DNA from: Neobacillus rhizophilus
Lineage (GTDB): Bacteria; Bacillota; Bacilli; Bacillales; Cytobacillaceae
Length of the DNA stretch: 64,000 nt
Assembly (NCBI RefSeq): GCF_018343535.1
Contig: NZ_JAGYPF010000003.1
Coordinates: forward strand, 124,001-188,000
Direction: 5' to 3'
Shown here: piece after piece, positions 27,602 to 35,966 of the stretch
Layout of the letters: each line of letters starts with the position of its first letter
Numbering within the stretch: position 1 is the first letter of the stretch
Translations under genes and position numbers: made by a program
Notes under the pieces: model-generated
Seen by the model: only the letters and a program-made list of their open reading frames with translations
Databases searched by the model: none
What the model was told of the DNA's origin: nothing

Positions 27602-27830
27602 AAACTTAACTTTCAAAAAGGAGGGCTGCAATCAATCGACATAGCTTACTTAGTTTTTAATTATTTATTAAGGAGGTTGGGATACTCTTATATATGCATT
27701 CAACAGTCGTGTTTTTCCTAAACTAAACATGAAGGTTGGTGGTTGATGGTCCCAAATAAAAGCGATTGATGAATTACCCTATATGAAAGAATGATCGGTC
27801 CAAAACATAAGATTTACTCAGTAGGATAAA
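27602..27830 (+). other. Probable transcribed region without a recognisable ORF
   Basis: Holds AAAAAGGAGGG (27616-27626) and TTAAGGAGG (27669-27677), each ideal Shine-Dalgarno sequences. The only frames after them are very short (for example ATG at 27694, 10 codons) or lack a standard start. Reading continues into repeat copy 3 and the terminator at 27895-27932. It may be a small RNA, a decayed small gene, or an unusual-start peptide. Confidence 0.5.
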
Positions 27831-27932
27831 GAAAACTCGCCGATTGGCGAGCCCCTAAGGGTGAAGACAGAGGCGTAGTTGCACTTATGCGTTAAGAAAA
27901 GACTCTAAGCCAATCGGCTTGGAGTCTTTTTA
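27831..27932 (+). repeat. Structured intergenic repeat, copy 3
   Basis: CTCGCC-GATT-GGCGAG, CCC-CTAA-GGG, then GTGAAGACAGAGGCGTAG and CACTTATGCG. The terminal stem here is AAAAGACTC with AGCC-AATC-GGCT and GAGTCTTTT. Together with copy 5 it shares a further upstream block like GATCGGYCC and AAACATAA. Confidence 0.85.
27895..27932. terminator. Bidirectional terminator after chaA
   Basis: Stem AAAAGACTC..AGCC-AATC-GGCT..GAGTCTTTT with T-runs on both strands, 17 bp past the chaA stop. It also forms the terminal hairpin of repeat copy 3. Confidence 0.85.
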
Positions 27933-27948
27933 GTGTCTGCATAATTGA

Positions 27949-29004
27949 TTATAAGAGGTAAAAACCAATCCCCATAATGACATAGGCGGCAAGTAAGGTG
28001 AGCCCTTCGAACCAGTTGGTTTCACCGTCGTTAGAAATGACAACCATCAATAAGACCGACGAAACCATTGCGATTAGTTCCTGCCAGCTGAATAGTAATG
28101 GCATGGATTTTTCAAAAAACAAGGAAATCAACACTAATACCGGTGCGACGAACATCGCAACTTGCAAAGTGGAGCCGATGGCAATTTCCACAGCAACGTC
28201 CATTTTATTTTTAAAGGCCATTAACACCGCTGAAGCATGCTCTGCCGCGTTTCCGACAATGGCTACAATGATAATCCCGATAAATAGCTCCGTCCAGCCA
28301 AAGGATTCCGCCACAAATTCGAAGGTATGAACGAGATTCTCGGAAATGTAGGCAACCGCCAGCGTTGCTATAAGCAACACCAGGATGGCTCTTCCTTTCC
28401 CCCACTCCGGCTCTTCATCATGATGCTGAGCCTCGTTATCACTTTGATAAACCCCACGATGCGTAACAAGCTTAAAAAATAAAGCTGCGAGGTAAAGCAG
28501 GATTAAAATGACCGAGATTCCGACACTCAGAGATAATTTCTTAGTATCATTCATATCCATTGAAAAAACTTCCGGTATAACAAATGCAATCATCACCGCA
28601 AACATTAGCAATCCGGAATTATGGCGGGCATCATAGACGTTAAACTTCTGCCGCTTGTATTTCAAGCCGCCGATAAAGAAGGACAGGCCTGCAACGAGCA
28701 GCAAATTCCCGAGCACCGAACCTGTCAACGAAGCAAGGACAACCCCGACAAGCCCCGCCTTTAAGGCAAACACGGAGATAATCAGTTCGACGGCATTTCC
28801 AAAAGTGGCGTTCAACAGACCGCCGATACGCGGCCCTGCCACAATGGCTAAGCTTTCCGTTGCCCGCCCCATATAGCTTGATAAAGCAATGATCGTTAAA
28901 CAGTAAATAATAAATAGGAAAATACTTGGCCAATGCATCAGTGTCCCAATAACTGAAACGGGGACCCCGATAAATGTCAGCAGCATAAAAATTTTATTTG
29001 TCAC
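27949..29004 (-). CDS. chaA: Calcium/proton antiporter ChaA (YfkE, CAX family)
   Basis: A 351-residue membrane protein with about ten to eleven helices. The two CaCA alpha-repeats are NATFGNAVELIISVFALKAG and GNAAEHASAVLMAFKNKMDVAVEIAIGSTLQVAMFV, each with the GNAxE motif that binds Ca. A charged loop (DNEAQHHDEEPEWGKG) separates the halves. It exports Ca from the cytoplasm in exchange for protons. Length and order match YfkE. It is divergent from the yfkF-like transporter, as in the yfkE/yfkF neighbourhood. Confidence 0.92.
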   Translation of the reverse strand: MTNKIFMLLTFIGVPVSVIGTLMHWPSIFLFIIYCLTIIALSSYMGRATESLAIVAGPRIGGLLNATFGNAVELIISVFALKAGLVGVVLASLTGSVLGNLLLVAGLSFFIGGLKYKRQKFNVYDARHNSGLLMFAVMIAFVIPEVFSMDMNDTKKLSLSVGISVILILLYLAALFFKLVTHRGVYQSDNEAQHHDEEPEWGKGRAILVLLIATLAVAYISENLVHTFEFVAESFGWTELFIGIIIVAIVGNAAEHASAVLMAFKNKMDVAVEIAIGSTLQVAMFVAPVLVLISLFFEKSMPLLFSWQELIAMVSSVLLMVVISNDGETNWFEGLTLLAAYVIMGIGFYLL

Positions 29005-29186
29005 CGATTTCCCTCCATCTATGTATTTTAAACGCTTCTCTTTTTTATCATTCTTTCCATTATACCCAAATTTTTCAAACTAAAGATTACCATTTAAAGG
29101 AATGGACTTGCAACATTTTTCTTGCAAATAAAGCATATTCTCGTTTACCATCATTAGGAAGAACGTCTGAAGTAGAGGAATATTCA

Positions 29187-30362
29187 ATGAAAAATAATTA
29201 TCGGTTTACCATCCTAGTCAGCATTGTGGCCATCTCGGGTTTCTCGCAGGGAATGCTGCTGCCGCTGATTGCGGTTATTTTTGAAAAAGGCGGGGTGTCT
29301 TCCTCATTAAATGGACTTAACGCAACCGCTCTTTACATTGGAATTTTGTTGGTTGCCCCTTTTATGGAATTACCGTTACGAAAATATGGCTATAAACCAA
29401 TCATTATTGTGGGTGGCGGGCTTGTATTTACTGCGCTTGCTTTATTTCCGTTATGGAAGGCCTTTTGGTTTTGGTTTTTCCTAAGGCTGATGATTGGAAT
29501 TGGCGATCACGCGCTACATTTTGCGACACAAACCTGGATTACATCCTTCTCTCCTCCGGATAAACTTGGCAGGAACGTTTCCTTGTACGGGCTTTTCTTT
29601 GGCATTGGTTTTGCCGCCGGTCCGCTGATGACACCGCTGGTCAATCTAAATGAAGCCCTGCCATTTATAGTATCTTCCATTCTATGCTTAATCGGATGGG
29701 GATTTGTCTTTGTACTAAAAAATGAATTTCCTGAACAGGAAGTCAAAATTAATTCTTTTTTTTCGATGATCAAACAGTTTACAAAAGCCTTAAAATACGG
29801 CTGGGTTGCTTTTTTACCAACATTTGTTTATGGCTTTCTGGAAGCTTCCTTGAACGGAAGCTTTCCTATCTACGCCTTACGAATGGATTTAGCAGTATCG
29901 AGCGTATCCCTAGTTTTATCGGGATTTGCCATTGGCAGCATTATAACCCAGCTGCCATTAGGACTGTTAAGTGACCAATATGGGCGGAGGAAAGTTTTAA
30001 TGACAGTTCTTTTTCTCGGCTTTTGCAGTTTTACAGCCGCCAGCTTTCTTGAACATTCATCATTTGGTTTATTCGTGACTTTCCTTATCTCCGGCATGCT
30101 CGTTGGATCTACTTTCTCATTAGGAATCAGCTTCATGGCCGATTTGGTTCCAAGAAACCTGCTGCCGACCGGAAATTTATTATGCGGCATCTTTTACAGC
30201 CTTGGAAGCTTAGCCGGCCCAGTTATCGGCGGTCTATTTATTAAGTATTTTCAAAACGTCAGCTTCTTTTATATTATTAGTACGCTGCTGTTGTTTGTCT
30301 CCTTCACTATCTTTATGTTTGGAAAAAGAAACGTCTTTATTCCGCACCAAGAAAATTCTTAG
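29187..30362 (+). CDS. yfkF: MFS transporter, YfkF-like
   Basis: A 391-residue major facilitator with about twelve helices. It shows VAISGFSQGMLLPLIAV in helix 1, ATQTWITSFSPPDKLGRNVSLYGLFFGIGFAAGP (loop and helix 5), and QLPLGLLSDQYGRRKVL, the signature loop of the C half. ATG 29187 lies seven bases after GAGG; the open frame upstream to 28998 overlaps the chaA start on the other strand and is not expected to be coding. Substrate unknown. Position next to chaA mirrors B. subtilis. Confidence 0.82.
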   Translation: MKNNYRFTILVSIVAISGFSQGMLLPLIAVIFEKGGVSSSLNGLNATALYIGILLVAPFMELPLRKYGYKPIIIVGGGLVFTALALFPLWKAFWFWFFLRLMIGIGDHALHFATQTWITSFSPPDKLGRNVSLYGLFFGIGFAAGPLMTPLVNLNEALPFIVSSILCLIGWGFVFVLKNEFPEQEVKINSFFSMIKQFTKALKYGWVAFLPTFVYGFLEASLNGSFPIYALRMDLAVSSVSLVLSGFAIGSIITQLPLGLLSDQYGRRKVLMTVLFLGFCSFTAASFLEHSSFGLFVTFLISGMLVGSTFSLGISFMADLVPRNLLPTGNLLCGIFYSLGSLAGPVIGGLFIKYFQNVSFFYIISTLLLFVSFTIFMFGKRNVFIPHQENS

Positions 30363-30395
30363 CGCAAAACCATATCATTCTCATAAAATGTATGG

Positions 30396-30425
30396 TAGAA
30401 TGAAAACAAATAAGAATAATTCTAA
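30396..30425 (+). promoter_or_regulatory. Candidate promoter with Fur/PerR-type 7-1-7 operator
   Basis: A -10-like TAGAAT (30396-30401) is followed by TAAGAATAATTCTAA (30411-30425), a 7-1-7 inverted repeat with the AATxATT core shared by Fur, Zur and PerR boxes. By eye it matches the PerR consensus TTATAATNATTATAA at 11 of 14 fixed positions. B. subtilis PfeT, the likely orthologue of the next gene, is under PerR control. Confidence 0.5.
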
Positions 30426-30437
30426 TCTGCAAGTTCT

Positions 30438-30472
30438 GCTGTCATCCCTTGATGACAGCTTTCGTGTTTTTT
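30438..30472 (+). terminator. Hairpin terminator between yfkF and the P-type ATPase
   Basis: Perfect 9-bp stem GCTGTCATC/GATGACAGC with a CCTT loop, then TTTCGTGTTTTTT. It could end yfkF or act as a leader attenuator for the ATPase, since the operator-like site is upstream of it. Confidence 0.8.
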
Positions 30473-30531
30473 AAGGGTTGTGATTTTGATTATTTTTCTC
30501 AATTAGATTTTATTAAAGGAGAGTGACAAGC

Positions 30532-32445
30532 ATGGTTTCCGAAACAAAAGTTCTCACGAAGGGAATTCCAAAGACCAGTTTTTTAGAAAAAATAAAACCG
30601 CAAGCAGAATTGATTGCTGCCGGGTTAAGTGGTGTCTTCATCCTTGCAGGCTGGCTTCTCGATAAAAACGGCCAAGAAGCAGAATCAATTGTTGCCTATC
30701 TGCTCGCATTCGTCATCGGCGGCTTTGCCAAAGCAAAGGAAGGCATTGAGGCAACCTATGAAAACAAAGAATTAAATGTTGAAATGCTGATGATCTTTGC
30801 TGCGATTGGTTCTGCCATTATCGGCTACTGGACAGAGGGGGCTATCCTCATCTTTATTTTTGCTGTCAGCGGAGCAATGGAAACCTACACGATGAATAAA
30901 AGCCATAAGGAAATTTCCTCACTCATGGAGCTGCAGCCTGAAGAGGCCGTTCTGATCTCCAGCGGTTTAGAAAAGCTTGTATCTGTATCTGAACTTCGGG
31001 TCGGCGACCTGATTCTCATTAAGCCGGGTGAACGGGTTCCGGCCGATGGAACGATTGTCAAAGGGCATACAAATATCGACGAAGCCGCGATTACCGGTGA
31101 GTCAATGCCTGTGTCCAAAGGCGAACAGGAAGAGGTGTTTGCCGGAACTGTGAATCTGTCCGGCGCCATTACCGTCAATGTTTCAAAGGAAAGCAGCGAT
31201 ACTCTTTTTCAAAAAATTATTCAGCTCGTGCAATCGGCCCAAAGTGAAAAGTCGCCGTCACAGCTTTTCATTGAGCGCTTTGAAGGAACGTATGTTAAGG
31301 TCGTCCTGCTTGTAGTATTGGCGATGTTCTTCGTACCACACTTTTTGCTTGGCTGGGACTGGAACGAATCCTTTTACCGGGCGATGATTTTATTGGTGGT
31401 AGCCTCCCCATGTGCGCTGGTGGCTTCGATTATGCCTGCCACTTTATCGGCTATTTCCAATGGAGCAAGGCACGGAATATTGGTAAAGGGCGGAGTCCAT
31501 TTGGAAAACCTCAGCCATCTAGGAGCCATTGCTTTCGATAAAACCGGTACTCTTACAAAAGGCAAACCGGTCGTCACACAAGTTATTGTTAAGAATGGAC
31601 TTGATAAAGACAGCCTAATTTGGAAAGCAGCTTCGATTGAAAGTCACTCCAATCATCCGCTTGCACAGGCGATTGTGAAATATGCGAAGGAAAACGTTTC
31701 TAAGGAGTTATTTCACCCTGACAGCCTTGAGGACGTCCCAGGCTGGGGAATTAAAGCTGTAGTAAATGGGGAACAGTGGAAGATTGGTAAAGCTGCGTTT
31801 GTCGGTAAAGAAATAACGGAGAAATTCGCGGACGGTCTTGCAAAAGATCTTGCGAGCCAGGGTAATACCCTTGTTTATGTGGAAATTGACGGAGAATTAA
31901 GTGCCGCAATTGGCTTGAAGGATGTTGTCCGCGAAGAAACAAAGCTTGCTATTGACCACTTAAAAAAACAAGGCATTCATACGATTATGCTAACCGGTGA
32001 CAGTGAAAAAACGGCGAAGGCGATTGCCGCAGAAAGCCACGTCGCTGAATTCTTTGCTGAATGCCTGCCGGAAACAAAAGTGGAGCATCTGAAAAAGTTA
32101 AAAGACAAATATAAAAATGTCGCAATGGTCGGTGACGGTATCAACGATGCCCCGGCACTTGCCATTGCCAATGTCGGGATTGCCATGGGAGAAGGATCGG
32201 ATGTGGCCCTGGAAACAGCAGATATTGTTCTTATGAAAAGCGACCTGCCACGTATTTCAGAAGCCATTCGGTTGTCACAGCGAATGAACCGGATCATTAA
32301 GCAAAATGTTGTTTTCTCCATTGCGGTCATCATGGTGTTGATTTCGTCGAACTTCTTTCAGATTATCGACCTGCCATTTGGCGTCATCGGCCATGAGGGC
32401 AGCACAATTCTGGTCATTTTAAATAGTTTACGGCTTTTAAAATAA
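30532..32445 (+). CDS. P1B-4-type metal-exporting P-type ATPase (PfeT/ZosA/CoaT-like)
   Basis: A 637-residue heavy-metal ATPase. Motifs run in order: TGES (AITGESMPV), ion-channel SPC (VVASPCALVASIMPA) instead of the CPC of Cu, Zn and Cd pumps, phosphorylation site DKTGTLTKG, the HP dipeptide (SNHPLAQAI), and the hinge GDGINDAPALA. The last helix has HEGSTILVILNSLRLL. SPC plus HEGxT defines the P1B-4 subgroup, which exports Fe(II) or Co(II). There is no N-terminal metal-binding domain. ATG 30532 is preferred over GTG 30523, which touches the AAAGGAG ribosome site. Regulation may involve the 7-1-7 site at 30411. Confidence 0.88.
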   Translation: MVSETKVLTKGIPKTSFLEKIKPQAELIAAGLSGVFILAGWLLDKNGQEAESIVAYLLAFVIGGFAKAKEGIEATYENKELNVEMLMIFAAIGSAIIGYWTEGAILIFIFAVSGAMETYTMNKSHKEISSLMELQPEEAVLISSGLEKLVSVSELRVGDLILIKPGERVPADGTIVKGHTNIDEAAITGESMPVSKGEQEEVFAGTVNLSGAITVNVSKESSDTLFQKIIQLVQSAQSEKSPSQLFIERFEGTYVKVVLLVVLAMFFVPHFLLGWDWNESFYRAMILLVVASPCALVASIMPATLSAISNGARHGILVKGGVHLENLSHLGAIAFDKTGTLTKGKPVVTQVIVKNGLDKDSLIWKAASIESHSNHPLAQAIVKYAKENVSKELFHPDSLEDVPGWGIKAVVNGEQWKIGKAAFVGKEITEKFADGLAKDLASQGNTLVYVEIDGELSAAIGLKDVVREETKLAIDHLKKQGIHTIMLTGDSEKTAKAIAAESHVAEFFAECLPETKVEHLKKLKDKYKNVAMVGDGINDAPALAIANVGIAMGEGSDVALETADIVLMKSDLPRISEAIRLSQRMNRIIKQNVVFSIAVIMVLISSNFFQIIDLPFGVIGHEGSTILVILNSLRLLK

Positions 32446-32454
32446 GGATGGGGG

Positions 32455-32592
32455 CCACTTGCAAGTTGGGAGCTGTTATCCGCAAGTGGACAGTGCTTTC
32501 GCAAGTTGGGAGCTGCTATCCGCAAGGTGGAGCCCGCCATGCGCAAGTTGAGAACCGCTATCCGCAAGTGACAAGCGCCTATCCGCAAATTA
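32455..32592 (+). repeat. Periodic repeat array C (TATCCGCAAGT units)
   Basis: Seven GCAAG-type cores start near 32461, 32482, 32501, 32522, 32543, 32564 and 32585, so spacing is 19-21 bp, mostly 21. The best unit is CTATCCGCAAGTTGGGAGC. The region is noticeably GC-richer than arrays A and B. It lies between the ATPase stop and its terminator, so it would be in the 3-prime end of the ATPase transcript. Confidence 0.85.
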
Positions 32593-32604
32593 GGCAAACA
32601 TTAA

Positions 32605-32635
32605 GGACCGGGTACAAAAGTACCCGGTCCTTTTC
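32605..32635. terminator. Terminator after the P-type ATPase and array C
   Basis: Perfect 11-bp stem GGACCGGGTAC/GTACCCGGTCC with an AAAA loop, followed by TTTT. It could also serve the small minus-strand gene at 32650. Confidence 0.87.
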
Positions 32636-32649
32636 TATAACTATAACCA

Positions 32650-32754
32650 TTAATGGTATCCGTTTGACCCATTAGCGGATCCTGATGTCTTATTCCCTTT
32701 GCTGCCTTTGCCTTTTTGTTTCGTGCCGCCGTCTTTTTTTGTATGCTTTGTCAA
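32650..32754 (-). CDS. Small basic Gly/Lys/Ser-rich protein, 34 residues
   Basis: Starts at TTG 32754, eight bases after AGGGAGG, a near-perfect ribosome site. The product MTKHTKKDGGTKQKGKGSKG ends NGSNGYH, is strongly basic and probably disordered. No family is recognised. The open frame continues upstream of the TTG and overlaps the yihY gene end, but that part has no ribosome site. Small basic proteins like this are common in spore formers, for example coat or DNA-binding peptides, but this is only a possibility. Confidence 0.55.
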   Translation of the reverse strand: MTKHTKKDGGTKQKGKGSKGNKTSGSANGSNGYH

Positions 32755-32830
32755 AGTCCAAACCTCCCTAGTAATGAAGTAGTCCCCAATCCTAGTTTGG
32801 ACAGATAAACGATTTTCATAAAGGTAAGTA

Positions 32831-33667
32831 TTAGCAGTTAGAACGTTTTTCTTCACTGTAGAATGCATTGATTTCGCCGCCTAAAATGATGATAAAGGCA
32901 GAAATGTACAGCCAAAGCATCAACACAATAATTGCTCCAATACTACCGTATGTAACCGAATAATTGCCGAAATTCCCCACATAGTAGGATAAGCCTAGCG
33001 AGGAAATGATCCAGCCAACGGTCGCAAAGGCGGCACCTGGAAAGGCACTACGGCAGCGCAGTTTAACATTTGGGGCCACCCAGTATAATCCTGTAAAAAT
33101 TAGAAATAAAATAATCGCGCTGACAGCCAGGCTTAATGTATTCCAAAGTTTTAAAAATTCACTTGAATAGCCAAATTGGGAAAATAAAAACAAACCAATT
33201 TCCCTGCCAAACACCGGCAGAACAATGGCAACAATAAAAACCAAAATCATCCCGAATGTCAGCAAAATGGCCATGCCGCGGGAAACAATAAACGGGCGGC
33301 TCTCCTCCACATTATAAGCCTTGTTAAAAGCCCTCATAATCGCATGAATTCCATTAGAGGACGACCAAATCGTCCCGATTACCCCGAAAGAAAGCAACCC
33401 GCTATTCCGGTGACTCATGATTTCACTTATATTTTTTTTAATCAATTCCATAGCATCTTCCGGCGCAAAGCCACTAATTATCCCTAAAACATCTTGTTCG
33501 TGAAAAGGGAGATATGGCATTAGGGAAAAAATTACAATTAAAAGTGGAAACAGTGAAAGAAGAAAATAATAGGCTAACTGCGCACTCATTCCCGGAAGAT
33601 CATCCTCGTCAATCCGGTGCCAAAGCAGGCGGATTAACGAAGAGCGAACATTTCCTTTGTCCTTCAT
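32831..33667 (-). CDS. YihY/virulence factor BrkB family membrane protein
   Basis: A 278-residue protein with six predicted helices. It shows MSAQLAYYFLLSLFPLLIVIFSLMPYLP at the start, IWSSSNGIHAIMRAFNKAYNVEESRPF (the conserved loop), FTGLYWVAPNVKLRCRSAFPGA, and YGSIGAIIVLMLWLYISAFIIILGGEINA. These are hallmarks of the YihY family (once mis-called RNase BN), with unknown transport function. ATG 33667 follows AAAGGAGAGG. It lies directly downstream of the ytxH-like gene with an 18-bp gap, so the two form an operon. Confidence 0.87.
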   Translation of the reverse strand: MKDKGNVRSSLIRLLWHRIDEDDLPGMSAQLAYYFLLSLFPLLIVIFSLMPYLPFHEQDVLGIISGFAPEDAMELIKKNISEIMSHRNSGLLSFGVIGTIWSSSNGIHAIMRAFNKAYNVEESRPFIVSRGMAILLTFGMILVFIVAIVLPVFGREIGLFLFSQFGYSSEFLKLWNTLSLAVSAIILFLIFTGLYWVAPNVKLRCRSAFPGAAFATVGWIISSLGLSYYVGNFGNYSVTYGSIGAIIVLMLWLYISAFIIILGGEINAFYSEEKRSNC

Positions 33668-33684
33668 TATCACCTCTCCTTTAT

Positions 33685-34050
33685 TCAGTTATATTCTTTC
33701 TCTGCAAAGATTTCCTCCACCATATCAGCTTGGTCCTCATTTTTAAAAGATTTCTTTGTCTCTTTGATTGTCTCGGTCACTTTAGGTGTCAGGTCGCGAA
33801 GCTCATCCACCTTATCCATGATATAGGAGATATCTTCTCCCGCCTGTTCGACGGTATCCATAATTTTCTCTGCCGTTTCCTTTACCTTCCCGACCATTTC
33901 ACCCGGATGCCGGACAACATAGGACACCTTTCCGGAAACTCTTCCCACGTGTTCTTTCATAATTTGCCGGGTTTGTTTATCGAAAAGGCTGACCGCTCCG
34001 CCAGCAATGGCTCCAATCAGCATTCCCTGCCAAAATTTATTCTTTGTCAT
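33685..34050 (-). CDS. YtxH domain protein
   Basis: A 121-residue protein with one N-terminal glycine-rich helix (FWQGMLIGAIAGGAVSLFD) and a long, charged, amphipathic C-terminal part (TAEKIMDTVEQAGEDISYIMDKVDELRDL). This is the YtxH plan, seen in general-stress proteins of Bacillus; function unknown. ATG 34050 is preceded by AAGGAGAGG at good spacing; an upstream ATG at 34074 overlaps the ribosome-site region. Cotranscribed with yihY. Confidence 0.8.
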   Translation of the reverse strand: MTKNKFWQGMLIGAIAGGAVSLFDKQTRQIMKEHVGRVSGKVSYVVRHPGEMVGKVKETAEKIMDTVEQAGEDISYIMDKVDELRDLTPKVTETIKETKKSFKNEDQADMVEEIFAEKEYN

Positions 34051-34202
34051 CTTAACCTCTCCTTGCTTAATCATAAAAATGAATGAAAATTATTCCAATG
34101 AATTTACCTATCATTTATTTTGCTTTATCTAGAGAGGGTATGCAAGTCTGGCACTAATTTTTATGTATTGACATCATCCATTGAACATGAAAAGATTAAA
34201 TG

Positions 34203-34277
34203 GAAACTAACCGATTGGCGAGTCCGTCAGGACGAAGACAGAGGCGTAGTTGAATTTCTTCTTTCTTATTGGCTAAC
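34203..34277 (+). repeat. Structured intergenic repeat, copy 4 (degenerate)
   Basis: Keeps CCGATTGGCGAG, TCC-GTCA-GGA and GACGAAGACAGAGGCGTAG, but the first hairpin arm has decayed (ACTAACC), the TATGC arm is missing and the end reads TTATTGGCTAA. It lies between the divergent ytxH and yfkK-like genes. Confidence 0.75.
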
Positions 34278-34304
34278 ATATGAATTTCTGAAAGGGTGAC
34301 CGAA

Positions 34305-34529
34305 ATGGATTTATCGCTGAAGTCGTTAGAAAATGTTGAATATATGATTGAGCAAATTAAAGAGAAGTTAAAGGTTTTGAATCTTGGTGCGATTAAGCCT
34401 TCCCATTTTGATGAGGAAATGTATGAAGAGTTGAAAGAGATTTATGAAATGGTAATGAAAAAGAATTCCTTCAGCCCTAATGAAATGCAGGCTCTAGTTG
34501 AAGAATTGGGAAACTTGCGTAAAAAATAA
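34305..34529 (+). CDS. yfkK: DUF1128 / UPF0435 family protein YfkK
   Basis: A 74-residue soluble helical protein beginning [20 protein letters not shown] and ending [43 protein letters not shown] is the conserved core of the UPF0435 family. Function unknown. ATG 34305 fits the AAAGGGTGA ribosome site; GTG 34296 is too close. Its neighbour mapB is the B. subtilis yflG homologue, so the yfk-yfl order is preserved. Confidence 0.83.
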   Translation: MDLSLKSLENVEYMIEQIKEKLKVLNLGAIKPSHFDEEMYEELKEIYEMVMKKNSFSPNEMQALVEELGNLRKK

Positions 34530-34562
34530 AAACAGACCTCGAACGAGATCTGTTTTTATTTT
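34530..34562. terminator. Shared terminator of yfkK and mapB
   Basis: Stem AAACAGACCTCG/GAGATCTGTTT with one wobble and T-runs on both strands, filling the whole gap between convergent genes. Confidence 0.85.
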
Positions 34563-35312
34563 TTAATCTTGATCAGTTAAAATGATCGGGCCATCTCTGG
34601 TGATGGCGATTGTGTGCTCATATTGGGCGGAATAGGTGCTATCGACAGTCCTTGCTGTCCATCCGTTGGAATCCATTTTGGTGAATAATAATCCGATATT
34701 CACCATTGGCTCAATCGTAAATACCATTCCCTCTTTAATTCTTGGGCCTTTACCTGGCAAACCGTAATGCGGTACATCCGGCTTTTCGTGAATCACTGCT
34801 CCAATCCCATGTCCAATAAAGTCGCGAACAACCGATAGTCCTTCACTTTCCACATAAGTCTGGATGGCATGACCGATATCGCCAATCCGGTTGCCTGGAA
34901 CCGCTTGTTCAATTCCCCTGTACAAGGCTTCCTTTGTAACTTTTAACAAATGCTTAGTCTCTTCGGAAACTTCGCCAACTGCGTAAGACCAGGCTGAATC
35001 AGCCAAGGCTCCGTTGTAATTAACAACCATATCAATCGTGACGATGTCCCCTTCCAGCAATGGGTCTTTGCGCGGGAAGCCATGGCAGATTTCATCGTTA
35101 ATACTTGCGCATGTTGCGTATTCGTAGCCCTTATAACCTTTTTGTTCCGGAGTAGCATTATGCTTTTTTAAAAATCCCTCCACAAACTGATCAATTTCCC
35201 AAGTGGTAATCCCTGGCTTAATCATTTTGGCAATTTCTTTGTGACAGGCAGCGAGGATTTCTCCTGCCTTTTTCATTGCTTCGATTTCTCGTTGTGACTT
35301 TAAGACAATCAT
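34563..35312 (-). CDS. mapB: Methionine aminopeptidase, type I
   Basis: A 249-residue cytoplasmic metalloprotease that removes initiator Met from nascent proteins. The pita-bread metal ligands are visible: Asp in EGDIVTIDMVVNYNG, Asp in GALADSAWSYAVG, His in VVRDFIGHGIGAVIHEKP, Glu in FTIEPMVNIG and Glu in YSAQYEHTIAIT. The substrate His is in YATCASINDEICHGFP. Lack of an N-terminal zinc finger is normal for Bacillus. It resembles YflG (MapB) more than MapA because of its genome context away from the ribosomal protein cluster. Confidence 0.92.
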   Translation of the reverse strand: MIVLKSQREIEAMKKAGEILAACHKEIAKMIKPGITTWEIDQFVEGFLKKHNATPEQKGYKGYEYATCASINDEICHGFPRKDPLLEGDIVTIDMVVNYNGALADSAWSYAVGEVSEETKHLLKVTKEALYRGIEQAVPGNRIGDIGHAIQTYVESEGLSVVRDFIGHGIGAVIHEKPDVPHYGLPGKGPRIKEGMVFTIEPMVNIGLLFTKMDSNGWTARTVDSTYSAQYEHTIAITRDGPIILTDQD

Positions 35313-35582
35313 GTAATGTTCCCCTGCCTTTTTGAATAAATTCTTTTGTTTGGAGACCGTTTTGTGCGAATCCTGGTATATAAAAACGATTACTTTATGA
35401 CATTTTTGGCAACACTTTAATATTAACGCTAACGGACTTATTTTTCAAAACTACTTTCTCAATATAAAAATTAATTATTCAAATTTCGATAATTTGCCAT
35501 ATTCCTTTGTTCTTAATATGGTACTCTCAAATTCTTTTTGATAGAATGATGTTATAAATTATTTTTAGGTGTGTGAGAATTC

Positions 35583-35909
35583 ATGATAGGTGACCGCGTA
35601 AAGAAATTCCGCCAAGAGAAGAAGATGTCACTTTCCGAACTAGCAGAGCAGGCAGGAGTTGCAAAATCCTATTTAAGCTCGCTTGAGAGAAACCTTCAAA
35701 AAAATCCGTCCATACAGTTTCTTGAAAAGATTGCCGGTGTATTAAACATTCCAGTTGAACATTTTATACATGAGCAGATTGACAAGACGGAATTGGACAA
35801 TGATTGGATGAATTTAGTAAAAGAAGCCATGACCTCCGGTGTTTCAAAAGATCAATTCCGCGAGTTCTTGGAATTTAATAAATGGCGGAACAATCAAAAC
35901 AACAGTTAA
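35583..35909 (+). CDS. sinR: SinR-like biofilm/motility master repressor
   Basis: A 108-residue regulator. Residues about 1-65 form an XRE helix-turn-helix (MIGDRVKKFRQEKKMSLSEL, SYLSSLERNLQKNPS, VEHFIH). The C-terminal 35 residues are a SinI-like dimerisation hook (DNDWMNLVKEAMTSGVSKDQFREFLEFNKW). In B. subtilis SinR represses matrix operons and is neutralised by SinI through this hook. Length matches SinR (111). Unlike B. subtilis, sinI is not upstream in tandem but downstream on the opposite strand. The ribosome site (GTGTGTGAG) is weak. Confidence 0.9.
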   Translation: MIGDRVKKFRQEKKMSLSELAEQAGVAKSYLSSLERNLQKNPSIQFLEKIAGVLNIPVEHFIHEQIDKTELDNDWMNLVKEAMTSGVSKDQFREFLEFNKWRNNQNNS

Positions 35910-35918
35910 AATGTATAA

Positions 35919-35966
35919 AAAAAAGGCATCCTACAAAAATTCTTAATTTTTGTAGGATGCTTTTTC
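35919..35966. terminator. Bidirectional terminator between sinR and sinI, overlapping sinI codons
   Basis: Perfect 16-bp stem GCATCCTACAAAAATT/AATTTTTGTAGGATGC with a CTT loop, A-run before and T-run after. The sinI stop codon lies in the loop and arm, and the last six sinI codons are in one arm. Confidence 0.9.

Noticed and set aside
28998..29186. N-terminal extension of the yfkF-like gene
   Set aside because: It overlaps the chaA start on the other strand and lacks a ribosome site; ATG 29187 has one and fits the family.
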